From CALXCT01 sp964422185 (GTDB lineage: Bacteria; Bacillota; Clostridia; Oscillospirales; Oscillospiraceae), in the NCBI GenBank assembly GCA_964422185.1, contig CAYRAG010000024.1, forward strand, positions 1 through 25,658: 25,658 nt of DNA, given 5' to 3'. The position numbers and the translations under genes were made by a program. This document shows positions 15,788-23,858 of this stretch, piece by piece; within the stretch, counting starts at the first letter, position 1, and every line of letters starts with the position of its first letter. The notes beneath the pieces were generated by a model. The model was not told the origin of the DNA and searched no databases. It saw nothing but the letters and a program-made list of their open reading frames with translations.

Positions 15788-16656
15788 CAGGATCGACCTC
15801 CCAGCTTGTGGTTGAGTATCTCATAGAAGGTGCGGCCCGTCACCCGCACCAGGCGGGTCACCTGCTGCGCCTGCCGCACCTCCACCACATCGCCGCCGCT
15901 GAGCTTCAGGGACTTGCCGCCGTCCGCGGACAGAAACGCCATCTTCCGGGTCATATAGGCCATCCTGGCGGAGACCACCCGGCTGGCGTCCAGCACCATG
16001 CTCTTGGCGGACAGGGAGTGGGCGCAGATGGGGGTGAGAATGATATTCCGCGCCGTCGGCTCCACAATGGGCCCGCCCGCGGACATGGAATAGGCGGTGG
16101 ATCCGGTGGGTGTGCTGATGATGATTCCGTCCCCGGAGAAGTCGCTGATGAGCACGCCGTCCCCGAACACGCTCAGCTCGATGTTCCGGGCGATGGCGCC
16201 CTTGGTGATCACCGCGTCGTTGAGCGCCAGATCCTCATACAGCTTCTTCCCGCCGCGGAACACCCGGACATCCAGCATCATGCGCTCCTCCACGGTGTAG
16301 TTCCCGCCGGCCACCCGGGAGAGCATGGACATCTCGCCGTGCTCCAGCTCGGCCATGAAGCCCACGCTGCCCATGTTGATCCCCAGAATGGGCACCTGGT
16401 AGGCGTTGGCGGTCTTCGCCGCGTGGAGGATCGTGCCGTCCCCGCCGAAACACAGCAGCATGTCCGCGTCCGGCAGCTCCCGGTTCAGATCCGTGTACTG
16501 CAGGGTGTCCGGCAGCTCCACCCGGCTGCTGCCGTCCAGATCAAACGGCAGGCAGATCCGGGTCTCCACCCCCGCCTTCCGCAGGATGGCGTCCGCGCTC
16601 TGCGCGGCTTTCAGCCCCCGATCCCGGAACGGATTGGGGCTCAGGATAATTTTCAC
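15787..16656 (-). CDS. nadK: NAD kinase
   Basis: Phosphorylates NAD to NADP in the cytoplasm. The 289-residue protein has the ATP/NAD-kinase motif FGGDGTIL with GGDGT at 71-75, then ILGINMGSVGFMAELE, the conserved LNDAVITKG region, and the second signature STPTGSTAYSMSAGGPIV. These are the diagnostic blocks of the family and length is normal. The start is GTG at 16654-16656, three bases after the tlyA stop. A modest AAGGCGG site overlaps the tlyA end. It is in the middle of the nusB-recN unit. Confidence 0.96.
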   Translation of the reverse strand: MKIILSPNPFRDRGLKAAQSADAILRKAGVETRICLPFDLDGSSRVELPDTLQYTDLNRELPDADMLLCFGGDGTILHAAKTANAYQVPILGINMGSVGFMAELEHGEMSMLSRVAGGNYTVEERMMLDVRVFRGGKKLYEDLALNDAVITKGAIARNIELSVFGDGVLISDFSGDGIIISTPTGSTAYSMSAGGPIVEPTARNIILTPICAHSLSAKSMVLDASRVVSARMAYMTRKMAFLSADGGKSLKLSGGDVVEVRQAQQVTRLVRVTGRTFYEILNHKLGGRS

Positions 16657-16659
16657 GAT

Positions 16660-17463
16660 CTAACCGCCTTCCAGCGCCCGGTGGGAGCGCCCCACCAGTT
16701 CCTCCGGACTGCCCGCCCACGCCGGCGCATCCGCCGCCGCGGAGAGGTAGCCCAGGTATTCAATGTTCCCCTCCGGCCCCCGGATGGGGGAAAAATCCAG
16801 TCCCCGTACCGTAAACCCCGAATCCGCCGCCTGGCCCAGAAAGCGCCGCAGCACCTGCGCATGGGTCTCCGGATCCCGCACGACGCCCTTTTTCCCCACT
16901 TTCTCCCGGCCGGCCTCGAACTGGGGCTTCACCAGGCACACCAGCTCGCCGTCCGGTTTGAGCAGCGGCCGGAGCGGCGGCAGGATAAGCCCCAGGGAGA
17001 TAAACGACACATCCACCGTGCCGAAGTCCAGCGGTTCCGGAATCTCGTTTTTCGAGAGATACCGGGCGTTCACCCGCTCCAGGCACACCACCCGGGGATC
17101 CTCCCGCAGTGACCAGGCCAGCTGGCCGTAGCCCACATCCACGGCGTAGACTTTCGCGGCGCCGTGCTGGAGCATGCAGTCGGTAAAGCCGCCGGTGGAC
17201 GCGCCCACATCCGCGGCGGTCTTCCCCCGCAGATCCGGCCCGAACACCTTCAGCGCCTTCTCCAGTTTCAGACCGCCCCGGCTCACATACGGCAGGCCGC
17301 CCCGGATCTCCAGCTGCGCACTCTCGTCCACCTGGGCGCCGGACTTATCCACCCGCCGGCCGTCCACATACACCTGGCCGCTCATGATCGAGCCCTGGGC
17401 CTTCTGGCGGCTCTCCGCCAGCCCCCGCTCCATCAGGAGCACATCCAGACGCTTTTTCGCCAT
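16660..17463 (-). CDS. tlyA: TlyA-family rRNA 2'-O-methyltransferase
   Basis: Predicted S-adenosylmethionine-dependent ribose methyltransferase of rRNA; the family was first named a hemolysin. The 267-residue protein has an N-terminal S4 RNA-binding domain (RLDVLLMERGLAESRQKAQ, residues 5-65), then a RrmJ/FtsJ-like fold: LKLEKAL with the catalytic-lysine position, ADVGASTGGFTDCMLQHGA as SAM-binding motif I, a VDVSFISL aspartate, and LVKPQFEAGRE with a second lysine. AAGGAG lies ten bases before the ATG. Its first 119 bases are overlapped out of frame by the extended 3' end of dxs. It is followed closely by nadK. Confidence 0.94.
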   Translation of the reverse strand: MAKKRLDVLLMERGLAESRQKAQGSIMSGQVYVDGRRVDKSGAQVDESAQLEIRGGLPYVSRGGLKLEKALKVFGPDLRGKTAADVGASTGGFTDCMLQHGAAKVYAVDVGYGQLAWSLREDPRVVCLERVNARYLSKNEIPEPLDFGTVDVSFISLGLILPPLRPLLKPDGELVCLVKPQFEAGREKVGKKGVVRDPETHAQVLRRFLGQAADSGFTVRGLDFSPIRGPEGNIEYLGYLSAAADAPAWAGSPEELVGRSHRALEGG

Positions 17464-19309
17464 CTGTGCAAATCTCCTTTGCCCGCCGGTACAGCCCCGC
17501 GCTGTCCAGGCCGGCGAACGCCATGAGCTGATCCACCGAGCCCTGGGGAAGAAAGCGCATACCCAGGCTGCACAGCGCCGTTTTCGCCGGGATGCCGCGC
17601 TCCTCCAGGCCCGCGGCCAGCTTCTGGCCCACGCTGCCGTTGGCCACGCAGTCCTCCGCCGTGAGCAGCCGCCCGGTCTTTCTCACGGAGGCCGCGATCA
17701 GATCCCAGTCCAGGTGCGTGAGGTCGTTGAACTTCACGATCTCCGCCTCAATCCCGTCCCCGGCCAGTCTGTCCGCCAGCTCCAGCAGGCGGTTGATCAT
17801 GGTGCCGTAGCCGGCCAGGGTGATATCCCCGCCGGTGCGCAGCAGCACGGCGCGATCCGGCCCGGAGTCCTCCCGGTACGCGCCCTCGCCGCCTCTGGGG
17901 TAGCGAACCGCCACCGGGCCGTGGTACTCCTCCACCGCCTGGCGCAGCATTCTCGCCTGCTCCGCGAAGCTGGAGGGCGCCAGAATGGTCACGCCGGGCA
18001 CATCGCTGAGGTAGGAGACATCAAACACGCCGTGATGGGTCTCCCCGTCCTCTCCCACCAGGCCGGCCCGATCCACGGCGAAGACCACATGCAGGCCCTG
18101 GATGGCCACATCGTGGATGAGCATGTCATAGCCCCGCTGCAGGAAAGTGGAGTACACCGCGAACACCGGCGTCAGGCCCTGCTTTGCCATGCCGGCGCAC
18201 ATGGCCACGGCGTGGCCCTCCGCGATCCCCACATCAAAACACCGCTCCGGGTACCGCCGGGCAAACTCATCCAGTCCGGTGCCCGGCATCATGGCGGCCG
18301 TCACCGCGCACAGCTTGGGGTTGTGCTGCGCCAGATCGCACATCGTCTGCCCGAAATTCAGGGAGAAATTCCACTTCGCCGGGTGCAGCTGCGCCCCGGT
18401 GGCGACATCGTACTGAGACACGCCGTGGTACTCGTCCGGATCCGTCTCCGCCGGCCCGTAGCCCCGGCCTTTCACGGTCTTGATGTGCAGCAGCACCGGC
18501 CCGGGGAGATCCTTCGCGTAGCGCAGCACCCGGGTCAGGCCCTTCACATCGTGGCCGTCCACCGGCCCGAGATAGGTGAAGCCGATATCCTCAAAGATAC
18601 TGCACGGCAGCAGCACGCTCTTGATTCCCTTTTTAATGCGGTGGGTCAGACGGTACAGCCACCGCCCGGGCGCCGTGAGAGAGGTCAGCTTCCGGTAGTA
18701 CTTCTTCAGCGTGAGGTACTGCGGCTTAAGCCGCTGCCCCGCCAGATGCTGAGCGATGCCCCCCACATTCTTCGTGATGGACATGCCGTTGTCGTTGAGC
18801 ACCACCAGCAGTTTCTCATCGCTCTGCCCCGCGTCGGACAGCCCCTCGTAGGCCAGCCCGCCGGTGAGCGCGCCGTCCCCGATGAGGGCGATCACGGAGT
18901 AGTCCTCGTGCAGCAGGGTTCTGGCCCGGGCCATGCCCACCGCCACGGACACGGAGTTGGACGCGTGTCCGGCGATAAACGCGTCATGCACGCTCTCGGC
19001 GGGCTTCGGGTAGCCGGAGATCCCCCCGAACGAGCGCAGGGTGCCCATGAGCCCCCGGCGCCCGGTGAGCATCTTGTGGGCATAGCACTGATGGCCCACA
19101 TCAAACACCAGCCGATCCCGGCCGGTGTCAAAGACCCGGTGCAGCGCCACCGTGAACTCCACCAGCCCCAGGTTGGACGCCAGGTGCCCTCCGGTCTTCG
19201 CCACCGTGCGGATGATCTCCTCCCGCAGCTCCCGGCAGAGATCCTCCGCCTGGGCGTCGGTGAGATCGGCAATATTGAGTTGTTCCTCCCGGCGATCCAC
19301 CGTGTCCAT
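17345..19309 (-). CDS. dxs: 1-deoxy-D-xylulose-5-phosphate synthase
   Basis: Thiamine diphosphate enzyme joining pyruvate and glyceraldehyde 3-phosphate, entry to the non-mevalonate isoprenoid pathway. The protein (654 residues) shows GGHLASNLG with H42, FDVGHQCYAHK with H73, GYPKPAESVHD, the cofactor-binding GDGALTGG at 144-151 with NDN at 172-174, then VGIAEGHAV with the catalytic glutamate and DRAGLVGEDGETHHG. The family normally stops about where this protein reads LDSAGLYRRA. Here the frame continues for roughly 40 low-complexity residues into tlyA, suggesting that an ancestral stop was lost. GAGG precedes the ATG. It follows ispA by 69 bases, so two isoprenoid enzymes are made together. 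Confidence 0.96.
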   Translation of the reverse strand: MDTVDRREEQLNIADLTDAQAEDLCRELREEIIRTVAKTGGHLASNLGLVEFTVALHRVFDTGRDRLVFDVGHQCYAHKMLTGRRGLMGTLRSFGGISGYPKPAESVHDAFIAGHASNSVSVAVGMARARTLLHEDYSVIALIGDGALTGGLAYEGLSDAGQSDEKLLVVLNDNGMSITKNVGGIAQHLAGQRLKPQYLTLKKYYRKLTSLTAPGRWLYRLTHRIKKGIKSVLLPCSIFEDIGFTYLGPVDGHDVKGLTRVLRYAKDLPGPVLLHIKTVKGRGYGPAETDPDEYHGVSQYDVATGAQLHPAKWNFSLNFGQTMCDLAQHNPKLCAVTAAMMPGTGLDEFARRYPERCFDVGIAEGHAVAMCAGMAKQGLTPVFAVYSTFLQRGYDMLIHDVAIQGLHVVFAVDRAGLVGEDGETHHGVFDVSYLSDVPGVTILAPSSFAEQARMLRQAVEEYHGPVAVRYPRGGEGAYREDSGPDRAVLLRTGGDITLAGYGTMINRLLELADRLAGDGIEAEIVKFNDLTHLDWDLIAASVRKTGRLLTAEDCVANGSVGQKLAAGLEERGIPAKTALCSLGMRFLPQGSVDQLMAFAGLDSAGLYRRAKEICTDGEKASGCAPDGAGAGGEPPEGPGLDHERPGVCGRPAGG

Positions 19310-19378
19310 GGCATCCTCGCTTCCCGCCGCCCCGGCTGGCGGTTTTTCCCATCTCAGGTCTCTCTCAACTCCCGCGGC

Positions 19379-20269
19379 CTAGTGTTTCCGCTTCGCCATC
19401 CGGTCTGCCAGGGTGAGCAGGAAGTCCGCGGGGGCGTCCCAGGAGACCGCCTCCAGGCTCTGCCTGGCTTTCCCGGTATAGTCCAGCACCAGGCGCTCGC
19501 AGCCCTCCACGCCGTACAGATCCACAAAGGTCACCTTGCCGCTGTCCCGATCCGAGCCCACCGGCTTGCCGAGATCCGCCTCGCTGCCCGTCACATCCAG
19601 GAGATCGTCCCGGATCTGGAACGCCAGACCCAGGTTCTCCGCGTAGGACGCGGCGGCCGCACGCATCTCCTCCCCGGCGTTGCCGCACTCGCAGCCCATC
19701 AGGCAGGCCGCCGAGATCAGCGCGCCGGTCTTCAGGGCGTGCACCCGGAGCAGTTCCTCCTCCGAGCGCGGGTGGTGCAGCGTATCCAGCACCTGGCCGG
19801 CGGCCATGCCGTCCGGCCCCGCCGCGTGCGCCAGGAGCCACGCGCACGCCGCGGTGCACCGCGCCGGCAGCGGCGCCCGGAAAATCGCCTCGAACGCGGC
19901 GCTCTGCAGGGCGTCTCCCGCCAGCACCGCCATGGTCTCCCCGTACACCTTGTGGTTGGACGGCCTTCCCCGGCGCAGATCGTCGTCGTCCATGCAGGGC
20001 AGATCGTCATGGATGAGGGAGTAGGTGTGGAGCAGCTCCACGGCGCACGCGGGCAGCAGCGCCGCCTGCCACGCCTCCCCCAGCCCGGAGATCCGGGCAA
20101 ACTCCAGGGTGAGCATGGGGCGCAGGCGCTTTCCGCCCGCCAGCAGGCTGTAGCGCATCGCCTCGTACAAGTCCGACCAGGCCGTCGTCCCGGTGAAGAA
20201 AGAGCGCAGCTGATCCTCGATCAGCCTCCGGTAGATCCGGCAGCGTGTGTCAAAGGCCGACTCCGCCAC
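19379..20269 (-). CDS. ispA: short-chain polyprenyl diphosphate synthase (farnesyl/geranyl type)
   Basis: Builds C10-C15 or similar prenyl diphosphates from isopentenyl and dimethylallyl diphosphate, in line with its neighbour dxs. The 296-residue all-helical protein has GGKRLRPML at 45-53, the first aspartate-rich motif DDLPCMDD at 88-95 with DLRRGRPS after it, KTGALISAA, the second motif FQIRDDLLD and the GKPVGSDRDSGKVTF loop. The two residues inserted in the first motif (DDxxxxDD with PCM) and the residues just ahead of it fit the bacterial farnesyl group, but chain length cannot be fixed. The start is GTG at 20267-20269, four bases after the xseB stop. Confidence 0.94.
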   Translation of the reverse strand: MAESAFDTRCRIYRRLIEDQLRSFFTGTTAWSDLYEAMRYSLLAGGKRLRPMLTLEFARISGLGEAWQAALLPACAVELLHTYSLIHDDLPCMDDDDLRRGRPSNHKVYGETMAVLAGDALQSAAFEAIFRAPLPARCTAACAWLLAHAAGPDGMAAGQVLDTLHHPRSEEELLRVHALKTGALISAACLMGCECGNAGEEMRAAAASYAENLGLAFQIRDDLLDVTGSEADLGKPVGSDRDSGKVTFVDLYGVEGCERLVLDYTGKARQSLEAVSWDAPADFLLTLADRMAKRKH

Positions 20270-20273
20270 CGTC

Positions 20274-20507
20274 TCAGTCCCCCTCCGGCGTAAACGGGAC
20301 TTCCGCCCCGGTCTCCTGGGAGACCAGCCTGGTCACCTGCTGCTCCGCCTTGTCCAGAAGCTCCGTACACTGCTTCATCAGGGCGGTTCCCTCCCCGAAG
20401 AGCTTCATGGACTCCTCCAGGGAGATCTCCCCCGCCTCCAGACGCTCCACAATCTTCTCCAGTCTGGACATCGCCTGCTCAAAGGTCAGTTGTTTCTCTT
20501 CCGCCAT
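20274..20507 (-). CDS. xseB: exonuclease VII small subunit
   Basis: Small helical subunit that binds the XseA coiled-coil arm to form exonuclease VII, which degrades single-stranded DNA. The 77-residue product has the family pattern LTFEQAMSRLEKIVERLEAG at residues 7-26, then EISLEESMKLFGEGTALMKQC and LDKAEQQV, a two-helix hairpin. Size is normal. Its start lies inside the xseA 3' end, with 29 bases overlapped, so translation is coupled. A four-base gap separates it from ispA. Confidence 0.95.
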   Translation of the reverse strand: MAEEKQLTFEQAMSRLEKIVERLEAGEISLEESMKLFGEGTALMKQCTELLDKAEQQVTRLVSQETGAEVPFTPEGD

Positions 20508-21717
20508 GTTCGCACCTGCTCTCCTCTACCAGGCAGTCCGCGCTGCCGTCTTTCAGTTTCAGGGTCAGCCGGTCTCCCCGGCTCAAATCCGCCGCCGAGC
20601 CGATCACGCCGCCGTCCGGCCGCAGGGGGATGGCATATCCGCGCCCGAGCACCTTGTAGGGGCTCAGCGCGTCCAGCTTCGCGGACAGCCTCCCGTACCG
20701 GCTCTTCTCCCGGCTCAGGTTCCGCTCCAGCGCGTGCGAGAGCCGCTGAGCCATGTAATCCAGAGTCATCCTCCGCTGCTGGAACATCGTGTCCGGCCGG
20801 GTCATCACCCGGCTGCGGCACAGGCGATCCAGCCGCCTGCGCTCACTGTCCGCTTTCCCGCGCAGCGCCTTCCCCATCCGGTGGCCCAGCTGGGCCAGGA
20901 TGGCGCGGATCTCGTTTTGATCCGGCACCGCACGCTCCGCCGCGTTGGAGGGCGTCGCGGCGGAGTAATCCGCCACATAGTCCGCGATGGTCACATCCGG
21001 CTCATGGCCCACCGCCGAGATCACGGGGATCTCCGACCGGTAGATTGCCCGGGCCATCCCCTCGTCGTTAAACGCCCAGAGATCCTCCGCGGAGCCGCCG
21101 CCCCGCCCCACAATAATCAGATCCGCGATGTGAACCCGGTTGGCGTAGTCAAGCGCCCGGCAGATGTCTCCCGGCGCCTCGTCCCCCTGGACAAGCACCG
21201 GCAGCACCACCACCCGGGCCAGCGGCCAGCGGGCGCCCAGAATCCGGGTCATGTCGCTGACCACCTTGCCGCTGGCGGAGGTGATCAGGGCAATCCGGCC
21301 CGGGAACCGGGGGATGGGTTTCTTATGCCGCTCGTCAAACAGCCCCTCCCGGCGCAGCTTCTCCTTGAGCTGTTCAAACGCCAGGTGGAGATCCCCCGCG
21401 CCCCGGGAGAAAAGGTAACTGCAAAACAGCTGGTACTCCCCGTTCTTCGGGTAGACGGACACGCGGCCCGCCGCCACCACCTGCATGCCGCTGGCCGGTT
21501 TGAAAGTCAGCCCGGCCGCCTCCCGGCGGAACATGACGCAGTGGAGCACACCGTCCGCGTCCTTGAGGGTAAAGTAATGGTGTCCGGACGGATACAGCCG
21601 GTAGTTTGAGATCTCGCCCTCCACCAGCACCGAGCGCAGCGTCCCGTCCTGATCCATCATCTTCTTGATATACTGGTTGAGCTCACTGACCGTGAGGACA
21701 TTCCACTCAGGCTCCAC
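20479..21717 (-). CDS. xseA: exonuclease VII large subunit
   Basis: Catalytic subunit of exonuclease VII. The 412-residue protein starts with an OB-fold DNA-binding domain (LTVSELNQYIKKMMD, VEGEISNYRLYPSGHHYFTLKD), then the nuclease core with IALITSASGKVVSDM, VLPVLVQGDEAP, the conserved IIVGRGGGSAEDLWAFNDE and PVISAVGHEPDVTIADYVAD with ATPSNAAE. A coiled-coil arm follows (about 260-360) and the C terminus has LSPYKVLGRGYAI. The start is GTG at 21715-21717, with AAGGAGG nine bases upstream; this lies inside the 3' end of the TsaD-like gene, an 11-base overlap. The C-terminal tail runs 29 bases into xseB. Confidence 0.96.
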   Translation of the reverse strand: MEPEWNVLTVSELNQYIKKMMDQDGTLRSVLVEGEISNYRLYPSGHHYFTLKDADGVLHCVMFRREAAGLTFKPASGMQVVAAGRVSVYPKNGEYQLFCSYLFSRGAGDLHLAFEQLKEKLRREGLFDERHKKPIPRFPGRIALITSASGKVVSDMTRILGARWPLARVVVLPVLVQGDEAPGDICRALDYANRVHIADLIIVGRGGGSAEDLWAFNDEGMARAIYRSEIPVISAVGHEPDVTIADYVADYSAATPSNAAERAVPDQNEIRAILAQLGHRMGKALRGKADSERRRLDRLCRSRVMTRPDTMFQQRRMTLDYMAQRLSHALERNLSREKSRYGRLSAKLDALSPYKVLGRGYAIPLRPDGGVIGSAADLSRGDRLTLKLKDGSADCLVEESRCEHGGRETTDL

Positions 21718-22654
21718 GCGTTCCCGCCTCCTTCTGCCGCCACGCCAGCACCGCCACGCCCATGGCGTTGTCCGCGGAGTACTCCGGCCCGGCGAACACC
21801 GCGCCGCACTGCTCCGTCAGCACCCGGCGCAGCAGGCTGTTCGAGGCCACGCCGCCCGAGCACAGCACCGGCAGCCCCGGCCAGCGTCTCCGCGCCTCCA
21901 GGGTGGCGCGGCGCACCACATCCGCGATGGTCTCCAGCACGAACCGGGCCGTCTCCGCGGCCGGCGCACCCCGGTTCGCCATCTCGTTCATTTTATTCTC
22001 CATGCCGGACAGGGAAAAAGTCAGACCGTTCAGCTTCACGGGAAAGGGCCGCACCGGGCCGGACTCCCGGCTCAGCGCGTCCAGCGCCTTCCCCGCCGGA
22101 AACGGCAGCCCCAGCCTCTGCCCCGCACGGTCAATAAGCTGACCCGCCGAGATATCGCTGGTTCCGCCTATCGCCCCGGCCCGCACGCTGACGCCCTCCG
22201 GCTGCGCATAGAGCAGCTCCGTCGTCCCTCCGGACAGATGCCACGCCAGAAACGGCCCGTCCAGCAGATCCAGCCTCTGCGCAGACCAGGCCGCCGCCGC
22301 CAGATGCCCCTGCTGGTGGGAGCAGGGGTAGAACGGCACATCCAGCACCGAGGCGAGCACCTGCGCCTGCGACGCCCCGGCCAGGAAGCAGGGCATATAC
22401 GAGCCCTCCACCTCCCGGGGCCGGGTGCTGGCGCCCACCGCCTCAATGCCGTTCAGCACGCCCTCATCCCGCAGACGGCGCACCAGATCCGGCAGCCGTC
22501 TCACATGGTCAAAAAGCGCCTCGCTCTGTCTCAGGCCCAGATCTCCGGGCTTCACCTCCAGCAGCTTTCCCTCGTTCCGCCCGTCCGATCCGTCAAAGAC
22601 CGCAACGGAGGTGGTGTAGTTGCTGGTGTCAAAGCCAATCACCCGGCGCGTCAT
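21707..22654 (-). CDS. TsaD/Kae1-family (ASKHA) protein, likely paralogue of TsaD
   Basis: A 315-residue protein of the Kae1/TsaD/YgjD family, whose main member makes the threonylcarbamoyl-adenosine of tRNA. It shows the ATPase-fold start VIGFDTSNYTTSVAVFD, the metal-binding HxxxH as H113 and H117 in SHQQGHLAA, LSGGTTELLY, KALDALS and a C-terminal LPVLCSGGVASNSLLRR. The sequence DLGLRQSEALFDHVRRLP and the short total length differ from canonical TsaD, so I think this is the secondary paralogue common in Clostridia; it has been annotated as a peptidase M22 or Kae1-like protein. It overlaps nusB as ATGA and xseA by 11 bases. It occupies the position where folD is often found in this cluster in other Firmicutes (established order, from memory). 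Confidence 0.82.
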   Translation of the reverse strand: MTRRVIGFDTSNYTTSVAVFDGSDGRNEGKLLEVKPGDLGLRQSEALFDHVRRLPDLVRRLRDEGVLNGIEAVGASTRPREVEGSYMPCFLAGASQAQVLASVLDVPFYPCSHQQGHLAAAAWSAQRLDLLDGPFLAWHLSGGTTELLYAQPEGVSVRAGAIGGTSDISAGQLIDRAGQRLGLPFPAGKALDALSRESGPVRPFPVKLNGLTFSLSGMENKMNEMANRGAPAAETARFVLETIADVVRRATLEARRRWPGLPVLCSGGVASNSLLRRVLTEQCGAVFAGPEYSADNAMGVAVLAWRQKEAGTRGA

Positions 22655-23133
22655 TCCGCTGTCTCCCCCGTGTCCGCCTCTTCGCCGCCGGGCAGATCCG
22701 AGCGTGCGTACGAGCCCAGAATGCCGTTGACGAACGAGACCACATCCGGATCCACATAGCGCCGGAGCAGATCCACCTCCGCGTCAATCGCCGCGGCCAC
22801 CGGCACATCCGGCATGTACTTCATCTCATACATGGCGCAGCGCATGGCGGCCACCGCCATCCGGGGGATCCTGGACAGCCGCCAGCCGATGGCGTACTTC
22901 TCGATGGACTCATCCAGCTCCTGCCGGTGCTCCTCCACGCCGGTGACCACCTGTCTGATGTACGCCAGCTGCGTCTCGTCCGGAAACTCGGCGTACAGCG
23001 GCGCCTCCTCCGCGAGCGACTGGAACACCTCCGGATTCAGCGTGTCCTCCAGAACCGTCTGCGCCGTTCTGTTTCCGAACCCCATCTCAAAAATCAGATG
23101 CACGGCAATCTCCCGCGCCGCGGTTCTGGTCAT
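22651..23133 (-). CDS. nusB: transcription antitermination factor NusB
   Basis: RNA-binding factor that works with NusE (S10) at boxA sites in rRNA and other operons. The 160-residue helical protein begins TRTAAREIAVHLIFEMGF, matches the family in IEKYAIGWRLSRIPRMAVAAMRCAMYEM, and in PVAAAIDAEVDLLRRY and FVNGILGS. The acidic 15-residue tail (GEEADTGETAE) is an extra. GGAGG occurs upstream of the ATG. It is the first gene of the eleven-gene unit, behind a TATAAT at 23208-23213, and its stop overlaps the next start as ATGA. Confidence 0.95.
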   Translation of the reverse strand: MTRTAAREIAVHLIFEMGFGNRTAQTVLEDTLNPEVFQSLAEEAPLYAEFPDETQLAYIRQVVTGVEEHRQELDESIEKYAIGWRLSRIPRMAVAAMRCAMYEMKYMPDVPVAAAIDAEVDLLRRYVDPDVVSFVNGILGSYARSDLPGGEEADTGETAE

Positions 23134-23207
23134 CTCCCTGAACCCCTCCCATCGGGTTCGCGGCCCGCGCCGCTCCCCGAAACTTCTGAATATACACCCG
23201 ACCCTGT

Positions 23208-23213
23208 ATTATA
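23208..23213 (-). promoter_or_regulatory. probable -10 element of the nusB unit
   Basis: A perfect TATAAT on the minus strand lies in a local AT-rich island about 75 bases before the nusB ATG. The sequence 17 bases further upstream (TTTCTT) is a poor -35 match, so the call rests mainly on the -10 and its position. Confidence 0.5.
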
Positions 23214-23516
23214 TACATAACCCGGCGAAAAAGAAACCCCATTTTTTCACGCGGCCCCGGCGCCGCCGTCCCGTCCGGGCGCGGTTTCGCCGCGCAAAGC
23301 CGTGAAATCAGTCCTTATCCCGGAAAAAACGACAGGGAAGCCGGATTTCCCGGGCGCGTCAGAGCTCACGGCGTCCCGCCCCGGATTTTCTCCTGTGATC
23401 AGACCGCGTCCGGGATCCCGGCAGGCACCCGGGCCGGGTTTTTCGGGAGTCGCTGCGCCGCAGGCCGCCAGGGGGACTGCTCCTGCGGAGGTCTGCGGCA
23501 GGCGGACAGCAGCTGA

Positions 23517-23552
23517 AGCCCTGAGACGCAGCGCGACCCAGGGCTCCTTTTT
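23517..23552 (+). terminator. orphan terminator-like hairpin
   Basis: AGCCCTG (23517-23523) pairs with CAGGGCT (23539-23545), followed by CC and five T residues. No plus-strand gene precedes it, so it may belong to an unannotated RNA or be part of a degenerate intergenic repeat. Confidence 0.4.
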
Positions 23553-23569
23553 CACAAGTGAAATTTCAC
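23551..23569. repeat. overlapping inverted repeats built from TTCAC/GTGAA
   Basis: TTCAC (23551-23555), GTGAA (23558-23562) and TTCAC (23565-23569) are arranged so that the first pair forms an inverted repeat with a two-base spacer and the second forms a perfect 12-base palindrome, GTGAAATTTCAC. Such stacked half-sites can be a repressor site or a piece of a dispersed repeat; no target gene is adjacent. Confidence 0.55.
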
Positions 23570-23780
23570 GCGAACTGATCCTCCCCTCCGTCCGGTGCGG
23601 CGCGATGCCCCGGCAGACGCCCGGATCGCCCGGCGGTTGACCGCACCGCCGCCGTCCGGGCCGCGGCGCCCGCTCTCTCCGGATGCGGATGCGTCCTGAA
23701 GTGTACGGTTTTCCGGCACGGACTTAAGCCCGTGCGTTCACTGCGGCACCCGCCCCGAAACACGGCAAAGGTGGGTTGCC

Positions 23781-23796
23781 GGGAACGATCGTTCCC
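23781..23796. promoter_or_regulatory. 16-base palindrome matching the Gram-positive LexA box
   Basis: GGGAACGATCGTTCCC is a perfect palindrome that contains GAAC-N4-GTTC, the SOS-box core recognised by LexA in Firmicutes. No start codon of a plausible SOS gene lies close on either strand, so a functional site is not established. Confidence 0.4.
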
Positions 23797-23837
23797 TGCC
23801 GCGGCCGCGCCGCCGGAGATCCGCACGGTTCCACGGG

Positions 23838-23858
23838 ACAAAAGCCGTCTGAAACGGC
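23838..23858 (-). terminator. intrinsic terminator of the 336-aa aldo/keto reductase
   Basis: The minus strand reads GCCGT-TTCAG-ACGGC (23844-23858), then TTTTGT, 60 bases after the stop codon. The stem is short but with a G-U pair can reach six pairs. Confidence 0.7.

Noticed and set aside
23189..23198. TGAATATACA near the nusB promoter as an ArgR operator
   Set aside because: Only one half resembles the ArgR box; the second half does not match, and the operon link alone is not enough.
23247..23555. 102-codon minus-strand open frame starting KKEPWVALRLRAS
   Set aside because: Low-complexity Arg/Pro/Ala composition, no motif, GTG start without a ribosome site; it overlaps hairpin structures.
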